This document shows positions 34,960 through 44,267 of a stretch of DNA of 64,000 bases, piece after piece. Every line of letters begins with the position of its first letter. Position 1 is the first letter of the stretch. The translations under genes and the position numbers were made by a program. Below the pieces are notes generated by a model. The model ran no database searches and had not been told where the DNA came from. It saw nothing but the letters and a program-made list of their open reading frames with translations. This DNA comes from Acidimicrobiia bacterium (lineage in GTDB: Bacteria; Actinomycetota; Acidimicrobiia; Acidimicrobiales; VFJN01): the NCBI GenBank assembly GCA_009694375.1, contig SHVB01000007.1:1-64000 (forward strand), given 5' to 3'.

Positions 34960-36281
34960 GCGGCTACCTCGTCGTGGGACTCGGGCGCACCGCCCAGGCC
35001 GTGCTGCGCGCCCTGTTGACCCACGGCGAAAGCGCAGTGGTGGTGGACGATCAGTCCACCGTCGAGGGTCGGGCCCTGGCGAAGGATCTGGGGGTGCGCC
35101 TCGTGGAGGCGCCGGACCAGGGGGACTGGCCGAGACTGGTGGCGGGGATGGCAGCGGTTCTCCCCAGCCCTGGGGTGGCCGATCACCACCCCGTCTTTGC
35201 CGCCGCCCGAGCCGCAACAGTGCCGGTGCTCTCGGAGTTCGACCTCGCCCAGCGCTGGGATGATCGTCCGGTGGTGGCTATCACCGGCACGAACGGTAAA
35301 ACCACCGTGGCCGAACTCACTCGATCGATGCTGGAAGCGTCCGGACGGCGCGCCGTGGCGGTAGGCAATCTGGACGTCCCGCTGGTGGCCGCCATCGCCG
35401 ACCCGGCCATCGACGTGTTTGTGGTGGAGGCCTCGTCGTTTCGGTTACTGCACTCCCAGGACTTCGCGCCCGGGGTCGGCACCTGGTTGAACATGGCACC
35501 CGACCACCTCGACCACCACGCTTCCCTGGAGGCCTACACCGCGGCCAAGGCACGCCTCTGGGCGCGTCAGACCTCGAGCGATGTGGCGATCGGGAACGCC
35601 GATGATCCCGTGGTACAGGAGCACTTGCGCCGGGCCGCGGGGCAGCAGGTCACCTTCGGCCTCGATCCCTCGGCGCAGTATCACCTCCATGGCGACGATT
35701 TGGTGCTGGCAAACGGTGAGGTGGTGGCCGAGGTGAGGGAGTTGGCCCGGGCGTTTCCGCACGACATCACCAACGCGTTGGCGGCGGCTGCCACGGCCTT
35801 TCACGGTGGGGCCACCTCGGTGGGGATACGCCAAGCACTCCTCGCGTTTCGGGGCCTCCCCCATCGCGTCTGCCTGGTGGGGGAGGCTGGGGGGGTGCGC
35901 TGGTACGACGACTCCAAAGCCACTGCGCCCCACGCCACTCGCGCGGCGGTGCGGAGTTTCCCTTCGGTGGTGCTGATCGCCGGGGGGCGCAACAAAGGTC
36001 TGGACCTCAACGAACTCGCCGCCGATCGCGCGCACATCCGTGCCGTCGTGGCGATCGGGGAGGCTGCCCCAGAGGTGGTGGCGGCGTTCGAGGCGGTGCG
36101 ACCGGTGTACCCGGTGGGCTCGATGGACGAGGCGGTGGCCGCCGCCGCTGGTGTTGCGGAGCCAGGTGACGTAGTGCTGTTGTCGCCGGGCTGCGCCTCC
36201 TTTGACTGGTATCAGTCCTACGGGGAACGAGGCGACGATTTCGTGCGGGCCGTCGCCGCGCGGCTGGAGGACTCCCGATGA
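34956..36281 (+). CDS. murD: UDP-MurNAc-L-Ala:D-Glu ligase MurD
   Basis: MurD adds D-Glu to UDP-MurNAc-L-Ala. The 441-residue protein has the N-terminal Rossmann start YLVVGLGRTAQAVLRAL, the ATP-binding ITGTNGKTTVAEL, HNxTNAxAAxA-type region (FPHDITNALAAAAT) and WYDDSKATAPHATRAAVR. TTG at 34956 overlaps the mraY stop (TTGA). MurD comes after mraY in the cluster, as is usual. Confidence 0.93.
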   Translation: MSGYLVVGLGRTAQAVLRALLTHGESAVVVDDQSTVEGRALAKDLGVRLVEAPDQGDWPRLVAGMAAVLPSPGVADHHPVFAAARAATVPVLSEFDLAQRWDDRPVVAITGTNGKTTVAELTRSMLEASGRRAVAVGNLDVPLVAAIADPAIDVFVVEASSFRLLHSQDFAPGVGTWLNMAPDHLDHHASLEAYTAAKARLWARQTSSDVAIGNADDPVVQEHLRRAAGQQVTFGLDPSAQYHLHGDDLVLANGEVVAEVRELARAFPHDITNALAAAATAFHGGATSVGIRQALLAFRGLPHRVCLVGEAGGVRWYDDSKATAPHATRAAVRSFPSVVLIAGGRNKGLDLNELAADRAHIRAVVAIGEAAPEVVAAFEAVRPVYPVGSMDEAVAAAAGVAEPGDVVLLSPGCASFDWYQSYGERGDDFVRAVAARLEDSR

Positions 36282-37525
36282 CGCCCCGCCGTACCTCGCC
36301 CTCCCGGAATAAGGCTCCAGACGATGTTTGGGTGTCCCGCCGTCGGCACCCCACGGCGCGCCCCACACCCACCGTGGCTCGTTCCAACCTGTACACCTGG
36401 CTCGTTGGCTTGATCGCCGCGCTCAACTTTGTGGGTCTGATGATGGTGCTCACGGCGTCGTCGGTTTCGGCCTTCGACACCTACGGATCGTCGTGGTATA
36501 TCGCGCGCTTACAGTTCCTCTGGGTGATGGCCGGAGCGGTGATCTGTCTAGGCGTCAGTCGTTTGGATTACCGCCGATGGCGGAAGCTAGCGGTGCCCAT
36601 GTTGGTGATGTGCATTTCTCTCCTCGTCTTGGTGTTGGTGCCCGGGGTGGGGGTAAAGGTGAACGGTGCCCGCCGCTGGTTTGCCTTGGGGCCGCTCCAC
36701 CTTCAGCCTTCCGAGTTGGCCAAAATCGCCCTCGTGTTGTTCCTGGCCAACCTGCTTGATCGCCGTGTGCGCCGCATGGACGACTGGCGCGCAACGGTGA
36801 AACCGACCCTGGTGGTGTTTATCGCCATCGCCGTGCTGCTGATGCTCGAGCCCAACCTCGGCACCACGCTGGTGATGGGGATTGTGGTTCTCTCCATGTT
36901 GTTCGCCGCCGGTGCACCAGTGCGTCCCTTGGCCATCGTGGCCGTCACCGGATGCGCACTGGCCACGCTGTTGGCGGTCGTCGCCCCCTATCGGATGGCG
37001 CGCGTGATGGCCTTTCTGGATCCCTGGGCCACCTATAAGACCTCTGGGTACCAAAACATCCAATCGCTCGTCGGCGTGGCCTCGGGGGGGCTGACGGGTA
37101 CGGGCATCGGCGGTAGTCGGGCTAAATGGGGGTTTCTGCCCGAGGCGCACACCGACTTCATCTTCGCCGTCATCGGCGAGGAGTTCGGGCTTATCGGTGC
37201 GCTGGTGGTGGTGGGCCTGTTCGCGGCCCTGTGCGTCGTGGGGGTTCGCGTCGTCATCCTCGCCCCAGATCGCTTTGGTTCCCTGGTGGCGGCGGGTATC
37301 ACCGTGTGGTTCGGGGCCCAGGCGTTCGTCAATATCGGCGCGGTATTGGGACTCCTGCCCATCACCGGTTTGCCCCTGCCCTTCGTGAGTTACGGCGGCA
37401 CCGCCCTCGTGGTGAGCATGGCCTCGGCGGGCATACTGCTGAACGTGGCCCGGCAGGCCCAGGCGCCCCTCCAACCGGGGCAGATCAAGCCGCCCCGGCG
37501 CCGGGTCTCGGCGCCCACGCGGTGA
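36278..37525 (+). CDS. ftsW: Septal SEDS glycosyltransferase FtsW
   Basis: FtsW polymerises glycan strands at the septum with FtsI. The 415-residue protein has ten predicted membrane segments. Family motifs are VNGARRWFALGPLHLQPSELAK, GGSRAKWGFLPEAHTDFIFAVIGEEFGLIG (in parts) and LPLPFVSYGGTALVVSMASAG at the end. The extended N-terminus is polar. It overlaps murD and murG with four-base overlaps, so expression is coupled. Confidence 0.93.
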   Translation: MTPRRTSPSRNKAPDDVWVSRRRHPTARPTPTVARSNLYTWLVGLIAALNFVGLMMVLTASSVSAFDTYGSSWYIARLQFLWVMAGAVICLGVSRLDYRRWRKLAVPMLVMCISLLVLVLVPGVGVKVNGARRWFALGPLHLQPSELAKIALVLFLANLLDRRVRRMDDWRATVKPTLVVFIAIAVLLMLEPNLGTTLVMGIVVLSMLFAAGAPVRPLAIVAVTGCALATLLAVVAPYRMARVMAFLDPWATYKTSGYQNIQSLVGVASGGLTGTGIGGSRAKWGFLPEAHTDFIFAVIGEEFGLIGALVVVGLFAALCVVGVRVVILAPDRFGSLVAAGITVWFGAQAFVNIGAVLGLLPITGLPLPFVSYGGTALVVSMASAGILLNVARQAQAPLQPGQIKPPRRRVSAPTR

Positions 37526-38637
37526 CCGATGTCGCCACCTTCGCCGTCGTCACCGGAGGGGGCACCGCCGGTCACATGAATCCGGCTCTGGCGATCGCCG
37601 ACGCACTGGTGGCCGCCGGTCACCGGGCCGACACCATTCATTACGTGGGAAGCGAGCGGGGGATTGAGGCCACGCTGATGCCCACCACCGGCTACCCCAC
37701 AACGCTGTTGCCGGGGCGGGGGATCCAGCGCCGACTTACGGTGGCCAATGTGCAAGCCGTCGCCGGACTTCTCGTGGCGGGGTTCAGGGCCATGCGTCTA
37801 CTCGGTCGGCTTCGACCCCAGGTGGTGGTGGCGGTGGGCGGCTACGCCAGCGTGGCGGTGGGGGTAGCGGCGGTACTTCGGCGCGTCCCCCTGGTGGTCG
37901 CCGAACAAAACCTGGCTCCGGGAGCGGCGAACCGGTTCCTGGCCCGCTTTGCCAAGGTGGTAGCGGTGGCTTTTCCCGGCACCCCCCTGCCCCGAGCAGT
38001 AGTCACCGGTAATCCCGTTCGCCAGGACATCACCGCCCTACCTCCTGGACGTGATCGGGCCGCCGCCCGCCGAGCGTTCGGAATTGGCGATGACCGCCAG
38101 GTGGTGCTGGTGTTTGGCGGTTCCCTGGGTGCTCGCCGTTTGAATGAGGCGGTGGTGGCAGCCCTGCCGATCTGGCGAGATCGCGCCAACCTCGCGGTGC
38201 ACCATGTGGTGGGAAGTCGCGACTGGGACACGATCCGTGCCACCACGCCCCCTGTATCGGGCGCGCTGGAGTACCGGCAGGTGGTCTACGAGAAGGACAT
38301 GCCCAGTGCCCTCGCCGCCGCGGATCTGGCGGTGTGCCGTTCGGGTTCGAGCACCTGTTTTGAGCTGGCGGCCGCTGGCCTGCCTGCCGTGCTGGTTCCC
38401 TCGCCCTTTGTCACCGCCGACCAGCAGACGAGCAATGCCCGGTACCTCGTGGAGGTCGGGGCGGCGGTGATGGTGCCCGACGGTAACTTCGATGCCGCGC
38501 GTCTCGTGGCCGAGGTGGATGCCCTCTTGTCCGATGAGGAACGTCGGATGGCGATGGGACGTGCGGCACTCACGCGGGCGCGGCCTCACGCCGCCGCCGC
38601 TATCGCGGCTCTTGTGCAGGAGCATAGCCGTGGTTGA
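37522..38637 (+). CDS. murG: Lipid II synthase MurG
   Basis: MurG adds GlcNAc from UDP-GlcNAc to lipid I to make lipid II. The 371-residue GT28 enzyme begins VVTGGGTAGHMNPALAIADAL; further motifs are VVAVGGYASVAVGVAA, EQNLAPGAANRF, FGGSLGARRLNEAVV, and the UDP-GlcNAc site CRSGSSTCFELAAAGLPAVLVPSPFVTADQQTSNARYL (in parts). GTG at 37522 overlaps the ftsW stop. MurG is membrane-associated at the cytoplasmic face. Confidence 0.94.
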   Translation: MTDVATFAVVTGGGTAGHMNPALAIADALVAAGHRADTIHYVGSERGIEATLMPTTGYPTTLLPGRGIQRRLTVANVQAVAGLLVAGFRAMRLLGRLRPQVVVAVGGYASVAVGVAAVLRRVPLVVAEQNLAPGAANRFLARFAKVVAVAFPGTPLPRAVVTGNPVRQDITALPPGRDRAAARRAFGIGDDRQVVLVFGGSLGARRLNEAVVAALPIWRDRANLAVHHVVGSRDWDTIRATTPPVSGALEYRQVVYEKDMPSALAAADLAVCRSGSSTCFELAAAGLPAVLVPSPFVTADQQTSNARYLVEVGAAVMVPDGNFDAARLVAEVDALLSDEERRMAMGRAALTRARPHAAAAIAALVQEHSRG

Positions 38638-40021
38638 GGGGCTCGATCTCGGGTCGCCCCGGCGATTGCACGTGACCAACGTGGGCGGAGCCGGGATGAG
38701 TGGCCTCGCCATACTGCTCGTCGAGATGGGCCACTCGGTCAGCGGCCACGATCCGGTGCCGGATACGCCGTTCCTGGCGGCGGTGGCGGCCATGGGGGTA
38801 ACGATCCACACCGGGGCCAGTGGTGCCGACCTGCGGGGTGTTCACGCGCTGATTACCTCTACCGCCACCCCCGCCGATCATCCCGATGTCATCGCCGCCA
38901 CGGTGGCGGGAATCCCGGTATTGCACCGCTCTGATGCCCTGGCGGCGATCTGTGGCCGACGCTTCACCATCGGGGTAGCCGGTACCCACGGCAAGACCAC
39001 CACCTCGGCCATGTTGGCCACGCTGCTGGTGGGAGCGGGGCGGGCGCCGGGCTGGTTGGTGGGGGCACGCGTGGCCGCGCTCGGGACCAGCGCGGCCTGG
39101 GGGGGAGCAGGGCCGTTGGTGGTGGAAGCCGACGAGAGCGACGGGACGTTTCTTCGCCTCGGCGCCGATGCGGCCATCGTGACCAACGTGGAACCCGATC
39201 ACTTGGAACACTGGGGGGGCGAGGTCGAACTGCGTGCTGGTTTTGAGCGTTTTGTGAAGGCGGTGGCTGGTCCGGTGGTGCTGTGCCTCGATGATCCGGG
39301 TGCTGCCGCGCTGGTGGCGGCCGCTTCTCACCCGGTGACCTACGGCACCGATCCCGCCAGCCACTACCGCCTCGGCCCCATCCGCCCGCAGGCCACGGGG
39401 GTGGGGTTCCGCTTACATCATGGCGATACCGAATGTGACGTGGTGGTGCCGGCGGCACCGGGGGAGCACAACGCCCGCAACGCAGCCGCCGTAATTGCGA
39501 TGGCGCACCAACTCGGCCTTGGTCTTGCGGACGCGGTCGGGGCGATGGCGCGCTTTAGCGGAGTGGCCCGGCGCTTCGAGGTGCGCGGGGAAGCGGCCGG
39601 GGTGGTGTTCGTGGACAGTTACGACCATCTGCCCACCGAGGTGCTCGCCGCCTTAGCGGCCGCCCGAGCGGGGAACTGGCGCCGGATCGTGTGTTGTTTC
39701 CAACCGCATCGCTTCAGCCGCACGGAGGCGTTGTGGCCCACCTTCGCCGATGCCTTCGGTGATGCCGACGTACTCGTGGTCACCGATATTTACCCGGCGG
39801 GTGAACTTCCTCGGCCCGGAGTTACCGGTGAACTCGTGGTGACGGCGGTGCAGCAGGCCCATCCGGATCAGGAGGTGATCTGGCAGCCTTCCCTCGATGA
39901 TGTCGTGGCGTACCTAGGAGACACGTTGCGCGACGGTGATCTCTGCCTCACCCTCGGCGCCGGTGATCTCACCACCGTGCCCGATCGCCTCTTGGCCCTG
40001 CTCGACGAGCGTGCGAAGTGA
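38630..40021 (+). CDS. murC: UDP-MurNAc:L-Ala ligase MurC
   Basis: MurC adds L-Ala to UDP-MurNAc. The 463-residue protein has the start HVTNVGGAGMSGLAILLVEMG, ATP motif VAGTHGKTTTSAML, HNARNAAAVIAMA, and the C-terminal substrate segment VFVDSYDHLPTEVLAAL. The last contains DSYDHLPTE, a variant of the DDYxHHPTE motif of many MurC proteins; such variants occur in actinobacteria. GTG at 38630 overlaps murG by 8 bases. Confidence 0.92.
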   Translation: MVEGLDLGSPRRLHVTNVGGAGMSGLAILLVEMGHSVSGHDPVPDTPFLAAVAAMGVTIHTGASGADLRGVHALITSTATPADHPDVIAATVAGIPVLHRSDALAAICGRRFTIGVAGTHGKTTTSAMLATLLVGAGRAPGWLVGARVAALGTSAAWGGAGPLVVEADESDGTFLRLGADAAIVTNVEPDHLEHWGGEVELRAGFERFVKAVAGPVVLCLDDPGAAALVAAASHPVTYGTDPASHYRLGPIRPQATGVGFRLHHGDTECDVVVPAAPGEHNARNAAAVIAMAHQLGLGLADAVGAMARFSGVARRFEVRGEAAGVVFVDSYDHLPTEVLAALAAARAGNWRRIVCCFQPHRFSRTEALWPTFADAFGDADVLVVTDIYPAGELPRPGVTGELVVTAVQQAHPDQEVIWQPSLDDVVAYLGDTLRDGDLCLTLGAGDLTTVPDRLLALLDERAK

Positions 40022-40959
40022 GCCCTCCTGGCGCGTTGGAAGCCGCGGCGGCTCTCCTGGGCTCTCGCGCTCAGACGGAGGTGCCGCTCGGAGCGCGCAC
40101 CACCTATCGGGTTGGCGGGGCGGCGGCGCTGCTGGTCACCGTCAACGATGAGGATGATCTGGCGTCGGTGAGTGAGACGGTGCGGGCTACCGGGGTGGAA
40201 ACCCTCGTGGTGGGGAACGGGAGCAACCTGCTGGTGGCCGACGGGGGTTTCGCCGGGCTCGTGGTGGTGCTGGGGGAGGGCTATGCCGGCGTAGAGGTAG
40301 AGGGCACCACGGTGCGAGCCGGTGGGGCGGCAGCGCTGCCGGTGGTAGCCCGGCGATCGGTGGCGGCGGGGCTCACCGGCTTCGAATGGGCGGTGGGTGT
40401 TCCCGGCAGCATCGGCGGGGCCGTGCGGATGAACGCCGGCGGGCATGGGTCCGACATGGCCGCCACGCTGGTTGGGATCCGCGTCGTGGACCTCCAAACC
40501 GGTGAGGATAGGAAGGTGTCGGCTGCCTCGCTTCTGTTGGATTATCGGCAGTCCTCGATTGCCCCGGCGCATCTCGTCGTGCACGCCGAGATGCGCTTGG
40601 CTCGCGACGACGAAGCCACCGGTGCGGCCACGCTGGCGGAGATCGTGACCTGGCGACGGGCCCATCAGCCCGGCGGCACCAACGCAGGCTCGGTGTTCAC
40701 CAATCCCCCGGGCGACTCGGCGGGTCGATTGATCGAGTCAGCGGGCGGTAAAGGTCTTCGAAGGGGTACCGCCGTGGTATCGACGAAGCACGCCAACTTC
40801 ATCCAAGCCGACGACAAGGGTCGGGCCGATGATGTGTATGCCCTGATGCTGGCGGTGCAGACGTTGGTGAGGGAGCACGCGGGAGTGGAGCTACGGCCCG
40901 AAACTCACTGTGTCGGTTTCGGTCCCATCCCTCAACCTATACCTATGGTAGAGGGTTAG
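40018..40959 (+). CDS. murB: UDP-N-acetylenolpyruvoylglucosamine reductase MurB
   Basis: MurB reduces UDP-GlcNAc-enolpyruvate to UDP-MurNAc with NADPH and FAD. The 313-residue protein has TYRVGGAAALLVTVN, VVGNGSNLLVADGGFAGLVV (FAD), VGVPGSIGGAVRMNAGGHGSDMA and GGTNAGSVFTNPPGDSAGRLIESAGGKGLRRG (in parts), which carries the catalytic Ser/Glu region. It is the type I class. GTG at 40018 overlaps murC. The enzyme acts before MurC in the pathway. Confidence 0.93.
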   Translation: MSPPGALEAAAALLGSRAQTEVPLGARTTYRVGGAAALLVTVNDEDDLASVSETVRATGVETLVVGNGSNLLVADGGFAGLVVVLGEGYAGVEVEGTTVRAGGAAALPVVARRSVAAGLTGFEWAVGVPGSIGGAVRMNAGGHGSDMAATLVGIRVVDLQTGEDRKVSAASLLLDYRQSSIAPAHLVVHAEMRLARDDEATGAATLAEIVTWRRAHQPGGTNAGSVFTNPPGDSAGRLIESAGGKGLRRGTAVVSTKHANFIQADDKGRADDVYALMLAVQTLVREHAGVELRPETHCVGFGPIPQPIPMVEG

Positions 40960-40961
40960 GG

Positions 40962-41759
40962 ATGGGCACCGCTACGACTCGGCGTCCAAGTTCGGCGATC
41001 GACCCTCGGATACGGGCCCGTCGGGTGGAGGTGCAGCGTCGGGTGGGTCAGCGTCGACTGCAGCGCGTCGTCGAAGTGGGCCTGGTGCTCGCGGTGGTGG
41101 CGGGCTTCGTCGTGGCCCTGCGCTCCCCGCTGCTCGATGTGGACGACATTCGTGTGGCCGGGGGTGCTCACACCAGTAGCGAGGCGATCGTCGACAACCT
41201 CGGCCTCACCACCGGAAGCCAGCTCATGGATGTGGATCTTTCTTCGGCGGGCGAGGCCGTGGCGCTCCTGCCGTGGGTGAAAGAGGTGTACCTGCACCGG
41301 GGCCTCGACGGCGTGATCGAGGTGTCGATCAGCGAACGAACGGCGGTGGCGGTGGTGGGAGAGGCGGCGGAGGCCTCCCTGGTAGACCGCAGCGGCCGGA
41401 TCCTGGCCCCGGCGGCCTCCGATGCCGCGTTGGCGGGTTCCCTCGTGCGGCTCAGGGGGGTACCGACGGGGCGCCGGGTGGGGGAGACGATCGGGGCCGG
41501 CTCGAGCGATGCGTTGGCCCTCGCCGAGCGTTTGGGCACGGTGGCACCGGGTTTGGTGGCGACGGTGAATATGGGCGACGAGGTCACCGCCACCCTCCTG
41601 CAGGGCGGGACGGTGCGTTTCGGCACGGCCGATCTACTGGAAGCAAAGGTTCGATCCCTTCGCACCGTGGCTGAACGCGTGGATCTCCGTTGCTTGGCGG
41701 AACTCGACGTTCGATTGCCGGGAAGTCCGGTGTTGACCAGGGTGGAAGGGTGCTCGTAA
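40962..41759 (+). CDS. ftsQ: Division protein FtsQ
   Basis: FtsQ (265 residues) is the scaffold linking FtsL/FtsB to the divisome. It has a basic cytoplasmic N-terminus, one TM (about residues 38-55, VLAVVAGFVVALRSPLL), a POTRA domain (VDDIRVAGGAHTSSEAIVDN, then WVKEVYLHRGLDGVIEVSISE) and the FtsQ/DivIB C-terminal region. It lies 3 bases from murB and 127 bases before ftsZ. Confidence 0.9.
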   Translation: MGTATTRRPSSAIDPRIRARRVEVQRRVGQRRLQRVVEVGLVLAVVAGFVVALRSPLLDVDDIRVAGGAHTSSEAIVDNLGLTTGSQLMDVDLSSAGEAVALLPWVKEVYLHRGLDGVIEVSISERTAVAVVGEAAEASLVDRSGRILAPAASDAALAGSLVRLRGVPTGRRVGETIGAGSSDALALAERLGTVAPGLVATVNMGDEVTATLLQGGTVRFGTADLLEAKVRSLRTVAERVDLRCLAELDVRLPGSPVLTRVEGCS

Positions 41760-41886
41760 TCTTGATTCTTTCCGCAGGGGTCACGTTCGACTTCACCTCG
41801 ACGGTTAGGGGCGGCTCCAGCGTTGGGCCGTGCGTTGCGCGACAGTGTGGACCGAAGTGGAGTCATACATGGAGGTAACTAGTTCG
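41760..41886 (+). promoter_or_regulatory. ftsQ-ftsZ intergenic region, likely ftsZ promoter
   Basis: This 127-base gap is the longest inside the plus-strand cell-wall operon after rsmH. In actinobacteria ftsZ has its own promoters in this gap. It contains GGAGGT (41871-41876), a ribosome site for the ATG at 41887. I find no strong -35/-10 pair. Confidence 0.4.
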
Positions 41887-42963
41887 ATGGTCGGAAACCC
41901 GCAGAATTATCTAGCGGTCATCAAGGTCGTGGGGATCGGCGGTGGCGGTGTCAACGCCGTGAACCGCATGATCGACGCCGGTCTCAAGGGCGTTGAGTTC
42001 ATCGCCATCAACACCGATGCGCAGGCGTTGCTCATGAGCGACGCCGACGTGAAACTCGACATTGGTCGCGAACTCACCCGTGGCCTGGGAGCGGGCTCCG
42101 ATCCGGAGATCGGCCGCCAGGCCGCCGAGGAGCATCGCGAGGAGATCGAGGAGGTGCTCAAGGGCGCCGACATGGTCTTCATCACGGCGGGCAAGGGCGG
42201 CGGCACCGGGACCGGTGGTGCCCCGATTATTGCCGAGATGGCCAAGAGTCTCGGGGCGCTCACCATCGGCGTAGTCACTCGCCCGTTCGCCTTCGAAGGA
42301 CGCCGCCGCTCGGTCCAGGCGGAGCAGGGCATTCAGCGACTGAAGGAGAAGGTCGATACCCTCATCGTTATCCCGAACGACCGCCTCATCAGCGTCTCGA
42401 ACGACAAGACATCGATGCTCAACGCCTTCAAGATGGCCGACGAGGTCCTCCTCCAGGGCGTTCAGGGGATCACCGATCTCATCACCACGCCGGGTCTCAT
42501 CAACACCGACTTCGCCGATGTGAAGATGATCATGACCAACGCCGGATCCGCCCTCATGGGCATCGGGTACGGGAGCGGCGAGGGTAGGGCACTGAACGCC
42601 GCCCGCGGCGCCATCTCCAGCCCGCTCCTGGAGGCTTCCATCGAAGGGGCACGCGGCATTCTCCTCACCATCGCCGGCGGCAGCGATCTGGGCCTGTTCG
42701 AGGTGAACGAAGCCGCCGAGGTGATCCACGGTGTGGCCCATCCCGACGCCAACATCATCTTCGGCACGGTCATCGACGACGACATGGGCGATGAGGTTCG
42801 GGTGACGGTGATCGCCGCCGGCTTCGATCGATGGGACGAGCAGAATGGCCGGGCCGGCGGTACCCGTCCGGCCAGTCCGGGAGTCGGAGGGGGCAGCGTG
42901 TTTGCCGACGACGACGACGATGGCGACGACGATGACTTCGACGTTCCGTCCTTCCTCAAATAG
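41887..42963 (+). CDS. ftsZ: Cell-division GTPase FtsZ
   Basis: FtsZ polymerises into the Z-ring. The 358-residue protein starts [23 protein letters not shown]. It has the tubulin signature [13 protein letters not shown], the T7 loop [15 protein letters not shown], and a short acidic linker ending in [10 protein letters not shown], the C-terminal peptide that binds SepF and FtsW. ATG at 41887 is chosen over ATG at 41869 because GGAGGT lies 10 bases upstream and the usual N-terminus follows. Confidence 0.96.
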   Translation: MVGNPQNYLAVIKVVGIGGGGVNAVNRMIDAGLKGVEFIAINTDAQALLMSDADVKLDIGRELTRGLGAGSDPEIGRQAAEEHREEIEEVLKGADMVFITAGKGGGTGTGGAPIIAEMAKSLGALTIGVVTRPFAFEGRRRSVQAEQGIQRLKEKVDTLIVIPNDRLISVSNDKTSMLNAFKMADEVLLQGVQGITDLITTPGLINTDFADVKMIMTNAGSALMGIGYGSGEGRALNAARGAISSPLLEASIEGARGILLTIAGGSDLGLFEVNEAAEVIHGVAHPDANIIFGTVIDDDMGDEVRVTVIAAGFDRWDEQNGRAGGTRPASPGVGGGSVFADDDDDGDDDDFDVPSFLK

Positions 42964-42965
42964 CC

Positions 42966-43586
42966 CTGCTCGTTCCGCGATTCGCCTGGACGACCCGGGC
43001 CGAGGGTGACCAGGCCGGTGATCTTCGCGCCGCCCATCCCACCTGGACCTGGTTGCGACAGGTGCACGGAAATCGGGTGGTAGTGGTAGCGGCCCCGGGT
43101 GACCATGCCGGAGCGGCGGCCGACGCCGCCGTAACGGCCACGGCGGGCTGTCCGCTGGTGGTGCGTACGGCGGACTGTCCGCCGGTGGTTCTGCTCGGTG
43201 AGCGCAGCGTGGGGGTGGTGCACGCGGGGTGGCGCGGTTTGCGCGGCGGAGTGGTGGAGCAGGCGGTGGCGGCGCTGGTGGATCTTGGAGACCCGCCGCG
43301 AGTGGCCCACATCGGCCCTTGTATTCGCGTTGAGTGCTACGAGTTTGTTGGGTCAGAGCGACACGAGATGGCCGCCTTGTACGGATCAGCGGTGCTGGGC
43401 ACCACCGCTACCGGCACCCCCGGGTTGGATCTGACTGTCGCGGTGATCGCCGCGTTGCAGGCGGCGGGCGTGGCGCAGGTGGAGGACACCTCGGGGTGCA
43501 CGGCCTGTGATCCGCGTTGGTACAGCCACCGCAAAAACGGCGACGCCGAGCGCATGGCGACGATGGCTTGGCTGGAAGAAGCGTGA
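42966..43586 (+). CDS. pgeF: Peptidoglycan editing factor PgeF (YfiH), apparent CTG start
   Basis: PgeF is a multicopper-oxidase-like hydrolase reported to correct mis-incorporated residues in UDP-MurNAc peptides. The protein has RQVHGNRV, VVRTADCPPVVLL, GVVHAGWRGLRG and GPCIRVECYEF (His/Cys metal ligands). The conserved N-terminus LLVPRFAWTTRAEGDQAGDL is encoded upstream of the first ATG/GTG/TTG (TTG at 43053), and the frame has no such codon back to the stop at 42933. The best start is CTG at 42966, two bases after the ftsZ stop. Starting at 43053 would remove the first strand, so I give the CTG. Confidence 0.82.
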   Translation: MLVPRFAWTTRAEGDQAGDLRAAHPTWTWLRQVHGNRVVVVAAPGDHAGAAADAAVTATAGCPLVVRTADCPPVVLLGERSVGVVHAGWRGLRGGVVEQAVAALVDLGDPPRVAHIGPCIRVECYEFVGSERHEMAALYGSAVLGTTATGTPGLDLTVAVIAALQAAGVAQVEDTSGCTACDPRWYSHRKNGDAERMATMAWLEEA

Positions 43587-44236
43587 GCATCGCGACCGCC
43601 GCCGGCGCGGTGCGGGAACGGATTGCCGCCGCCGGGGGAGACCCGGAGGGTGTACGTCTGGTGGCCGTCACCAAGGGCCACTCCCTGGCCACGGTCCAGG
43701 CCGCCACTGCGGCCGGCTTGATGGACCTCGGGGAGAGTTACGCCCAGGAACTCGCCGCGAAAGCCGAGGCCGTCCAGGTCGGGGTGCGCTGGCATTTCAT
43801 CGGTCGATTGCAAAGCAACAAGGTGCGACGAATCGCCCCGTTTGTGTATTTGTGGCACTCGGTTGATCGCCTGTCACTGGCGGCGGAGATCGCCCGCCAC
43901 GCGCCCTCGGCGGCGGTCCTGGTGCAGGTCAATGTGACGGGTCTCCCTCAGCAGGCCGGTTGCTCCCCGGAGCAAGTGGCCGCGCTGGTAGAGGGGTGCC
44001 TGGAGTTAGGGCTCGAAGTGCGCGGTCTGATGGCAATCGGTCCCCGGGGACCGGACACGTTGGTACGAGCCTCGTTTGCCTCGGTGCGGGCCTTGGCCGA
44101 TCGACTAGGGCTGCCGGAACGCTCGATGGGCATGAGCGGAGATCTGGCGGCGGCGGTGGCCGAGGGGAGCACGATGGTGCGAATCGGGACCGACCTGTTT
44201 GGTCCGCGTGACGGCGCCTCGGTCGTGGGACAGTAG
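43583..44236 (+). CDS. PLP homeostasis protein (YggS/YBL036C family)
   Basis: This 217-residue single-domain PLP-binding protein keeps vitamin B6 and amino-acid pools balanced. The PLP lysine is in VRLVAVTKGHS; other motifs are GESYAQEL, WHFIGRLQSNKVR and GMSGDLAAAVAEGSTMVRIGTDLFG. It overlaps pgeF (GTGA) and lies 31 bases before sepF. The same order (ftsZ-pgeF-yggS-sepF-yggT-divIVA) is conserved in mycobacteria and Streptomyces. Confidence 0.9.
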   Translation: MSIATAAGAVRERIAAAGGDPEGVRLVAVTKGHSLATVQAATAAGLMDLGESYAQELAAKAEAVQVGVRWHFIGRLQSNKVRRIAPFVYLWHSVDRLSLAAEIARHAPSAAVLVQVNVTGLPQQAGCSPEQVAALVEGCLELGLEVRGLMAIGPRGPDTLVRASFASVRALADRLGLPERSMGMSGDLAAAVAEGSTMVRIGTDLFGPRDGASVVGQ

Positions 44237-44267
44237 TGTCGTAATCTCAAGAAACCGAGGGGCTTCG

